Below, piece after piece: positions 7,484-13,399 of a stretch of DNA of 13,399 nucleotides. The notes under the pieces were generated by a model. The model had not been told where the DNA came from, did not search any database, and saw only the letters and a program-made list of their open reading frames with translations. The stretch lies in the NCBI GenBank assembly GCA_036563875.1, contig DATCLO010000098.1:1-13399 (forward strand), given 5' to 3'. Numbering within the stretch: position 1 is the stretch's first letter; the number at the start of each line of letters is the position of its first letter. The position numbers were made by a program, and so were the translations under genes. Source of the stretch: ZC4RG29 sp036563875 (lineage in GTDB: Bacteria > Bacteroidota > Bacteroidia > Cytophagales > Cyclobacteriaceae).

Positions 7484-8563
7484 TTAATCGTTCATCATGT
7501 CCTGTATTTCGTCCTGCGAGAGCGCACGGTTAAACATACGCAGCTCGTCATACAGGCTCTGGTCCGAGAGGTGACCCCATTCTGTGAAACGGGGCGCACC
7601 GGAAGCAATGGAGAGAATATTGCATTCGCTCCAGTCGATGCCGTCAAAGGTGTTCTGGCTAACGACATTACCGTTGATGTATACAGCGGCTTCACCAGAG
7701 GCGATGGTGATTGCAATATGCACCCACTCGTCGACGGCGGGGTCGATGTCGGCAGCAGCTCCGCCATCAAACCAGGCTTCGCCCGATCCCGTGCCAACAT
7801 TCAATTTGATCCTCTGCTTGTCGCCAGCCGCCTCACGGAACAGACGGAATCCCTTTGTGCGGTTATTCGGTGTGGCCGTATTATTTGGATCCGGAGGGCT
7901 TACCGTAAGAATCCCTGACCGATCCGGTGATGCGTTGAGTTTGTACCAGAAGACCGCGCTAAACTCGTCTGTTGTTATAGCTGTCGTGGGAAATGTAAGG
8001 TACGCATCGGCTGCCCCCTTGTATGCCTTGCCAGTATGACCATTTTCCTCGAACCCTGGTGCACCGACCTTGGTACCTTCCTGAATGTTAACCAACTCGA
8101 TGAAGTCGCCATCGAAAGGCAGGTAGAAGGTCTCACCTTCGTATACCGGCTGGTAAGGCTCAACCTTTTCAAAGTTGACTGTGGCAGAAGTGCTCTTGCC
8201 GGAAACGTCAGTAGCCGTGACAACGAGCGTGTGGGGACCGTTAGTCAGGGTCTCATAGGTATAGCTTGAGATTGCTCTTCTGTAATCCTTGAAACCGCTC
8301 ACCTCCCCGATCTTCGTGCCATCGATGCTCAGGGTGATCACACTGATCTCGATGTCGTCCTCTGCCTGAAATTGAATGTTTATAGGAGCGACATCTTCTT
8401 TTACACGGATCAGCGTGCCTTCCACGGGATACGATACGCTAACCGTTGGAGGGGCTACGTCATCGCCGGGCGGCACGTGTGAGATTGGATCGATACCCTC
8501 ATCGCAACCAATCATCAGGGCGACCGCTATGGCGGCGCAGGTTATAAATCGAAGTACTTTCAT
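7484..8563 (-). CDS. Ig-like + LamG domain lipoprotein, probable surface glycan-binding protein
   Basis: This 359-residue protein has no hydrolase motif and sits directly after susD, where SusE/SusF-type surface glycan-binding proteins are usually encoded. It starts with a lipoprotein signal ending LMIGC (Cys20) followed by DEGID, an acidic stretch like Bacteroidota surface-export signals. An Ig-like domain covers about 36-133 (VSVSYPVEGTLI, then NGPHTLVVTATDVSGKS). A concanavalin-like LamG domain (Laminin_G_3 type) covers about 145-356, opening with FYLPFDGDF and closing with SLYDELRMFNRALSQDEI, both typical of the fold. Probable role: to hold glucan at the cell surface near SusC/SusD; the ligand is unknown. 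Spacing from the SusD stop is 19 bases. The following gap of 116 bases with two hairpins separates it from the enzyme genes. Confidence 0.85.
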   Translation of the reverse strand: MKVLRFITCAAIAVALMIGCDEGIDPISHVPPGDDVAPPTVSVSYPVEGTLIRVKEDVAPINIQFQAEDDIEISVITLSIDGTKIGEVSGFKDYRRAISSYTYETLTNGPHTLVVTATDVSGKSTSATVNFEKVEPYQPVYEGETFYLPFDGDFIELVNIQEGTKVGAPGFEENGHTGKAYKGAADAYLTFPTTAITTDEFSAVFWYKLNASPDRSGILTVSPPDPNNTATPNNRTKGFRLFREAAGDKQRIKLNVGTGSGEAWFDGGAAADIDPAVDEWVHIAITIASGEAAVYINGNVVSQNTFDGIDWSECNILSIASGAPRFTEWGHLSDQSLYDELRMFNRALSQDEIQDMMND

Positions 8564-8582
8564 ATTTCGTTGATGTTTTAAA

Positions 8583-10130
8583 TCACTGTGCTTCTGCTAA
8601 ACCCGGAAGTTTATCAACTTCCGTGAGGGGATATGGTAGGAAGATACGGCTCTCATCAAACGTTCTTCCCTCATAGCTGAGTTCATCATAACGTCCCAGT
8701 CGAACCATATCATAGAAGCGGATACCCCACTCCATTGCCAGTTCAGCAAATTTTTCATCCATCACCTGATCTGCTGTTACACCTGACAGGTTGCCCAGAC
8801 CCGCGCGTTGACGCACCAGGTTCACTGCCTGATCGGCCGTCATCGCGCCGCTGGTAGCGCCGCGCGTGAGTGCTTCAGCATGCATCAATAGAATTTCAGC
8901 ATAGCGAATGGCGATCATATTCTTGCCAGAGCCATATTCTGTTCTGCCTGGTGTAAGCTGATTTGACGGGAGGTAATGCTTTCCACTGGAGAACATGGCG
9001 CGGTTGAAGTCGTTGAACCGGTCGCCATCGCGCGTCGTGTTGGATATCCAACCGGGCAGGCTTGCATAGTTAGGATCGCTCGTCAATTCAGCAATACCGC
9101 GATTGGTGAAGATCACGCTTGTTTCAAGGCGTATGGTCTCACCGCGGTCGAGCATGAACTTGATGTACTTCAGGCTGGGTTCAAAGAATCCCCAACCACT
9201 TCCTGATCCGGGTACGGCAGGTGTCCAGTTTTCGGGACCGAAGAATGCATTCAGGTAGTTGTGTGCAGTTCCTGAGCCTTGATTATAGTCCGAATACTGC
9301 AGTTCAAGCAGACTTTCGTTGCTCAGCTTTCCGGGCTTCTTGAACAGTTGGTAGAAGTCAGGATACAGCGAGAACTTATTGGAGCTTATAATCTCAGAAG
9401 TAGCGTCGGCTACCGCCTGATAGTTCTCCAACTCAAGGTTGGCAAGCGCCTTGATGGCGAGTGCCGTGTAGCGGGTTACACCACCCGGAATATCCGTGCG
9501 TTCATTCGGGCGCACAGCCGGCAGCAAGGGCGCTACCGCAGTCATTTCGTCAGAGATGTGCTGAAGCACTTGCTCCCTTGTGGCAATCGGGGACTGGTAA
9601 ATTTCAGAAGGATCGGAGCTTTCCGGAACGAGGAGTGCTCCCCACACGCGTGCGAGCTGGAACAGCATGAACGCGCGAAGTGTACGTGCTTCAGCGATGT
9701 ACTGGTCAGCAAGCGCAGGATTAGGGGCAAACTCCTTATACTTTTCGATTTGCTCCATTGCCACATGGCAAGTGAAGATATCTCGATAGAAGTTTTCCCA
9801 TACGGAGCCATACATCCAATAGTCCTTTGCATAGACGTATTCGTCCGTGTCCCAGTAGGGCTGCTGGTCGCCCTTTCCACCCGCGTTGACATCATCACCG
9901 CGAACTGAAATCAGAGGAATGTCTTCCCATCCCCGGGCCTGGAACTCAGCATAGGCGCCGATGAGCGGGAGAATCATGTCGCTCGTCTTCGTATAGTCTG
10001 TCCCTTCTTCGAAGATGGTGTTCTCGGGACGCTCATCGAGCAGGTCATGACAGGAGGTGGCGCTGAAAACACCTACGGAAATCAGCGCAGCCTGCAGAAA
10101 TATTTTTGTCGATCTCATTTGTCGTAGCAT
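8583..10130 (-). CDS. susD: SusD/RagB-family glycan-binding outer-membrane lipoprotein
   Basis: This 515-residue protein is the lid and glycan-binding partner of the SusC transporter on the outer face of the outer membrane. The signal peptide ends ATSC (Cys27), followed by the usual SusD opening HDLLDERPENT. TPR-like helices include EARTLRAFMLFQLARVWG (147-164), a hallmark segment. Near the C-terminus are AIRYAEILLMHAEALTR and FAELAMEWGIRFYDMVRLGR, both standard for the family. Length is normal. ATG at 10130 is 9 bases after the SusC stop; ATG at 10118 (Met5) gives an equally good signal peptide. The pairing with SusC is certain from context. Glycan specificity cannot be read from the sequence; the neighbouring GH144 genes suggest a beta-glucan. 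The symbol denotes family, not the starch-specific protein. Confidence 0.95.
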   Translation of the reverse strand: MLRQMRSTKIFLQAALISVGVFSATSCHDLLDERPENTIFEEGTDYTKTSDMILPLIGAYAEFQARGWEDIPLISVRGDDVNAGGKGDQQPYWDTDEYVYAKDYWMYGSVWENFYRDIFTCHVAMEQIEKYKEFAPNPALADQYIAEARTLRAFMLFQLARVWGALLVPESSDPSEIYQSPIATREQVLQHISDEMTAVAPLLPAVRPNERTDIPGGVTRYTALAIKALANLELENYQAVADATSEIISSNKFSLYPDFYQLFKKPGKLSNESLLELQYSDYNQGSGTAHNYLNAFFGPENWTPAVPGSGSGWGFFEPSLKYIKFMLDRGETIRLETSVIFTNRGIAELTSDPNYASLPGWISNTTRDGDRFNDFNRAMFSSGKHYLPSNQLTPGRTEYGSGKNMIAIRYAEILLMHAEALTRGATSGAMTADQAVNLVRQRAGLGNLSGVTADQVMDEKFAELAMEWGIRFYDMVRLGRYDELSYEGRTFDESRIFLPYPLTEVDKLPGLAEAQ

Positions 10131-10139
10131 TAAAAGTTC

Positions 10140-13100
10140 TTAGAAGGTCAAATTCAGCCCAACTGTATACACTGCAGGAATTGGATAGGTCTGAATATCC
10201 ACTCCGTCGGCAACTTCGGGATTGAACCCGTTGTAGCTGAACACCGTCAGTGGTCGCTCTGCCGTGAGGATGATTTGCGCTGCCGGCAACTGCGCGCCAA
10301 ACACTGACTTACGTCCCAGATCATACGACAGGGTGACATTCTGTATGCGGAAGAACGACCCATCTTCCACGAAGTAGGTGCTCATCTTTTGGTTCCATGC
10401 CTTGCGAAGTCCGGCGGATGAAGGATACTTGTTGGAAGTACCTTCTCCATGCCAACGATTCTTGGCAAGGTCGGCATCCATGTTGCCGTCAGGTGTCCAG
10501 ATAATCTCGCCGCGCTTGCGGTTCAGAATCTTGTTACCCGATTGACCCATCAGGTTGATCGACAGGCTGAAGTTCCGATAGCCCGCCCCGAGGCTTGCAC
10601 CGTATGTAAAGGTGGGGAAGAACGAACCGAGTACAGTCCGGTCTGCCTCATCCAGTACATTGTCGTTGTTGCGGTCGCGGTATTTGAAATCACCGGGCTC
10701 GAGGTTGTTTGCGAGCGCAATAGGATCAGCCTGGATTTCTTCGTTGTTCTGATAGACGCCGACAACTTCCCATCCATAGAATGAGTAGATAGGTTCGCCT
10801 ACATAAGAGCGCTGACGAAACTCGGCCTGGCCATGATTCAGGTAAGGTTGTCCATAGAGGTCGCGGACTTCGTTCTTCAACGTTGCCATGTTGACACCTA
10901 TAGAATAGGTCAAGCCATTTGCAAGTTCGTCTTGCCAGTTGAGCGCGAGTTCGAAACCTGAGTTACGAATCACACCCTGAGGCCTGAGTACGTCATCCTG
11001 ACCGAGGGGCGGATCGAAAATAATCGCAGCATTCTTCGTGTCACGAATGAAGTAGTCTGCTTCAACCGACAGGCGGCTGCCCAGCAACTCAGAAGTCAAT
11101 CCAAAGTTCGTTTCCTCGGTCAATTCCCACTCAAGAAACGAGAAGGTGTTCGTCGTCTTCGTTCCGGTGAACATCGTATCGTTGAAGGCCGTGTTGATGG
11201 TTTGTGTTGTGTTGGCGCCATCACTTGCCGGAATCTTGTCGTTACCCAACTGACCCCAGCTTGCACGCAGCTTCAGGAAGTCTATTCCACCAACTCCTTC
11301 CATGAAGGGCTCTTCGGATACTACCCAGCCTAAGCCCACTGACGGGAAGTAACCCCACGTTTGCTGATACTTGTTGGAGCCGTCAGCCCTTATCGTTCCG
11401 TATACCAGGTAACGGTCGTTGAAGTTGTATGCGATACGAGCAAAGTAAGAGATACCGTACTGCCGTAGTCCGTCATCTTTAACCTGGTTGACGTCGATGT
11501 TTCTCGCATTCGACAGATACCATGCCTTGATGTCTGTACTTACGAGATCCGTTCCACGGGCTCTCAGCATCTGGAAAGACTCATCGCGGAACGATGTTCC
11601 CAACATACCGGTCACGTTGTGCAATCCAAAACTGTTGGTGTAGGTAAGAACGTTATCCCAGATCTGGTTGACCCAGGTTTCGTCCTTTTTATTAATGGTC
11701 GCAACGTTTCGGTTAAAGTTGTCACCTATAAAATAAGGAAGATCCACCTCCCGCTGATTGAGGAATGTGTATGCCGCGTTATAGGTAGACTTGAAGGACA
11801 GCTTGTCCGGAATGATTTGGATCTCAGCATAGAAATTGGACAGGATTTTCCGAATCCGCATGAAGTCGGTGTTATACCTCATGGTCGGGAAAGGATTCTG
11901 ACCTGCGCGATAGCCCAGGTCCTGTGCGTTGGCCCATCTTTCCGGGAAAGCGTTGACGTTCTGTTCGTCAATGACCGGCATGATGGGGACCGCATAGTAT
12001 GTCTGGTTCCAAACCGCGTTGTCAGGTGAATTCTTTTGGGCGTTGCTCAGGTTAAGATTTGCCCCAATGTTGAGCCAGTCATTCGCGCGATAGTCGACGC
12101 GGGTACGAAGGTTAAACCGTTCGTAGTCGTTCTTCATGTCCAGGATACCTTCCTGTCCGAAGTAGCTTCCACCCACGAGGTAGGTAGCCCTGTCAGAACC
12201 GCCGGAAATATCGAGGCTGTGGTTCTGGATGGGAGCCACGCGCAATACTTCCTTGTACCAGTCGGTGTTAACGTCCGGGACGTTAGGATTAACCCGGCTC
12301 CGGCCGTACCGCTGCATGGCATTCAGGATGTTCAGCGCTTCACCGGGAACACCCGATTCGTTGGCCATTGCCGTAAACTGCTCGGCGTTGGCCATTTTCA
12401 GGACATTCTGCGCGCGCTGCACTCCATAATAACCACTGTAAGAGATCTGGGCCGCCTGATTGTAGTTACCAGACTTGGTTTCGATGAGCACTACGCCATT
12501 GGAAGCGCGGACACCAAAGATTGCGGCAGCGGAAGCGTCCTTGAGCACGCTGATGGATTTGATGTCGGCCGTATTAAGGAAGTCAATGTTATCGAAGAAC
12601 ATCCCATCGACAACATACAGCGGTTCTGTATCAATCTCCTCCGTCCCGGTACCCTGGATATAGGAACCGATCCCACGCAAACGCACCGTGGGAGCGTCAC
12701 CAGGTGAACCGTTGCTCACAATCTGGAGGCCCGCAACCTTTCCCTGAAGGGCCTGCATTGCCTGCGCAGTGGGAGTCTTGACGATTTCCTCGGTCGTTAC
12801 TGTTGTTATCGACGACGTGAGGTCCCGCTCGCGCTGCTCGCCGTACCCGATAACCACGACTTCATCCAGGGAAGTGATGTCAGATTCGAGCGCGACGTCG
12901 ATCACCGACCGACTATCGACCTGAATCACCGCCGGCTTGAAGCCCACGAATGAGAACACCAGCGTGTTCTCGTTCGGTCCCAGTTGGATCGTGTAGTTTC
13001 CGTTAACATCCGTGGTTGTACCACGGGTTGTCCCCTCAACCACGACGTTCACGCCAGGCACCGGGGTGCCGTCATCCTGCGACGTCACCCTCCCACTAAC

Positions 13101-13175
13101 CTGTCTGTCCTGCGCCCACACCTGTGGGTGGAACAGGACCGCAAACAGTACCGCAATTAGTAGTCTTCCTGTCAT
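10140..13175 (-). CDS. susC: SusC/RagA-family TonB-dependent outer-membrane transporter
   Basis: This 1011-residue TonB-linked outer-membrane protein imports oligosaccharides together with SusD. Visible order: SPI signal peptide ending VWAQ (residues 19-22); carboxypeptidase-D regulatory-like domain (about 26-98; GRVTSQDDGTPVPGVNVVV, NGNYTIQL); the TonB box region LDEVVVIGYG (103-112); plug domain (about 118-235; LQGKVAGLQI, VRLRGIGS, EPLYVVDGM, SISVLKDASAAAIFGVRASN); then a 22-strand-type barrel ending VYTVGLNLTF with a terminal Phe. Length is usual for the family. The ATG at 13175 has an A-rich leader (TTTAAAAAAACTTGT), normal for Bacteroidota. It is the first gene of the operon and is preceded by a 224-base non-coding region in the window. 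There is no extra N-terminal signalling domain before the carboxypeptidase-like domain, so no sigma/anti-sigma control is implied by this protein. The symbol is given at family level. Confidence 0.96.
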   Translation of the reverse strand: MTGRLLIAVLFAVLFHPQVWAQDRQVSGRVTSQDDGTPVPGVNVVVEGTTRGTTTDVNGNYTIQLGPNENTLVFSFVGFKPAVIQVDSRSVIDVALESDITSLDEVVVIGYGEQRERDLTSSITTVTTEEIVKTPTAQAMQALQGKVAGLQIVSNGSPGDAPTVRLRGIGSYIQGTGTEEIDTEPLYVVDGMFFDNIDFLNTADIKSISVLKDASAAAIFGVRASNGVVLIETKSGNYNQAAQISYSGYYGVQRAQNVLKMANAEQFTAMANESGVPGEALNILNAMQRYGRSRVNPNVPDVNTDWYKEVLRVAPIQNHSLDISGGSDRATYLVGGSYFGQEGILDMKNDYERFNLRTRVDYRANDWLNIGANLNLSNAQKNSPDNAVWNQTYYAVPIMPVIDEQNVNAFPERWANAQDLGYRAGQNPFPTMRYNTDFMRIRKILSNFYAEIQIIPDKLSFKSTYNAAYTFLNQREVDLPYFIGDNFNRNVATINKKDETWVNQIWDNVLTYTNSFGLHNVTGMLGTSFRDESFQMLRARGTDLVSTDIKAWYLSNARNIDVNQVKDDGLRQYGISYFARIAYNFNDRYLVYGTIRADGSNKYQQTWGYFPSVGLGWVVSEEPFMEGVGGIDFLKLRASWGQLGNDKIPASDGANTTQTINTAFNDTMFTGTKTTNTFSFLEWELTEETNFGLTSELLGSRLSVEADYFIRDTKNAAIIFDPPLGQDDVLRPQGVIRNSGFELALNWQDELANGLTYSIGVNMATLKNEVRDLYGQPYLNHGQAEFRQRSYVGEPIYSFYGWEVVGVYQNNEEIQADPIALANNLEPGDFKYRDRNNDNVLDEADRTVLGSFFPTFTYGASLGAGYRNFSLSINLMGQSGNKILNRKRGEIIWTPDGNMDADLAKNRWHGEGTSNKYPSSAGLRKAWNQKMSTYFVEDGSFFRIQNVTLSYDLGRKSVFGAQLPAAQIILTAERPLTVFSYNGFNPEVADGVDIQTYPIPAVYTVGLNLTF

Positions 13176-13240
13176 ACAAGTTTTTTTAAAGCAGTTGAAT
13201 TGAATGGTGTGTGTGAAAGCAACAATTTGTATTTGTGTCA

Positions 13241-13280
13241 GTCAAAGCGCAATTTTTTCCGTCAAAACGCATCAAAATGA
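13241..13280. repeat. Phased TCAAA direct repeats upstream of susC
   Basis: On the plus strand GTCAAAGCGC (13241-13250), GTCAAAACGC (13261-13270) and ATCAAAATGA (13271-13280) are spaced 20 and 10 bases apart, that is, on the same helix face. The first two match at 9 of 10 positions. They lie 66-105 bases before the susC start codon. Candidate activator-binding repeats; function is inference. Confidence 0.45.
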
Positions 13281-13366
13281 ACACGTCCGCAATGCGTTTC
13301 TCACAACGGCTTTTACCAGAATAAAAACATTAATTTCAAACGATTTCTGGCATCATTGTGGAAATC

Positions 13367-13384
13367 CGCAATCGATGCATTGCG
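13367..13384. repeat. Inverted repeat CGCAAT-N6-ATTGCG
   Basis: CGCAAT (13367-13372) and ATTGCG (13379-13384) are perfect 6-base arms around CGATGC. The half-site recurs at 13288-13293 (within the palindrome CGCAATGCG, 13288-13296) and at 13248-13253. It could be a dimeric regulator site. Confidence 0.35.
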
Positions 13385-13399
13385 CGAAAAAACCAAGAT

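Larger units (their letters stand above)
13176..13399 (-). promoter_or_regulatory. Upstream region of the PUL operon
   Basis: There is no convincing gene on either strand in these 224 bases up to the window edge. The region is AT-rich relative to the genes and must hold the operon promoter unless transcription enters from further right. I could not find a clean Bacteroidota promoter (TTTG then TAnnTTTG at normal spacing). It contains two sets of short repeated sites described separately, which are candidate operators. Confidence 0.6.

Overview
The window carries a polysaccharide utilization locus (PUL) from a member of the Bacteroidota. All seven genes lie on the minus strand and read from right to left. 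Evidence for the phylum is the SusC/SusD pair, the run of lipoprotein signal peptides on the secreted proteins, and A-rich leaders in place of strong Shine-Dalgarno sites. The base composition looks close to 50% GC by eye (not counted), which would suit a Cytophagales- or Chitinophaga-like genome. That genus-level guess is inference only.

Layout in transcription order: a 224-base leader/regulatory region (13399-13176); a SusC-type TonB-dependent transporter (13175-10140); a SusD-type glycan-binding lipoprotein (10130-8583); an Ig + LamG lipoprotein in the SusE position (8563-7484); a 116-base gap with two RNA hairpins; a GH144-type lipoprotein with two Ig-like domains (7367-5412); a GH43 enzyme with discoidin and FnIII modules (5398-3608); a second, shorter GH144-type lipoprotein (3578-2226); and a BglX-like GH3 beta-glucosidase (2206 to the left edge, cut a little before its natural end). 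Apart from the 116-base gap, all gene spacings are 9-29 bases, so this is very probably one operon.

Working model: the surface lipoproteins (SusD, the LamG protein and probably the Ig-armed GH144) bind and cut a beta-glucan. SusC imports the oligosaccharides. The second GH144, the GH43 and the GH3 finish degradation in the periplasm. Characterised GH144 enzymes cleave beta-1,2-glucan, and GH3 relatives in similar loci hydrolyse sophoro-oligosaccharides, so beta-1,2-glucan (for example bacterial cyclic beta-glucan) is the best substrate guess. The GH43 enzyme is not explained by a pure beta-1,2-glucan and points to a decorated or mixed substrate.

The least expected features are the two diverged GH144 paralogues with different export signals and loops, the GH43 outlier, the LamG protein replacing SusE, the double hairpin between binding and enzyme genes, and phased TCAAA and CGCAAT repeats upstream of susC. 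I saw no tRNA, rRNA, CRISPR array, insertion sequence or regulator gene in the window.
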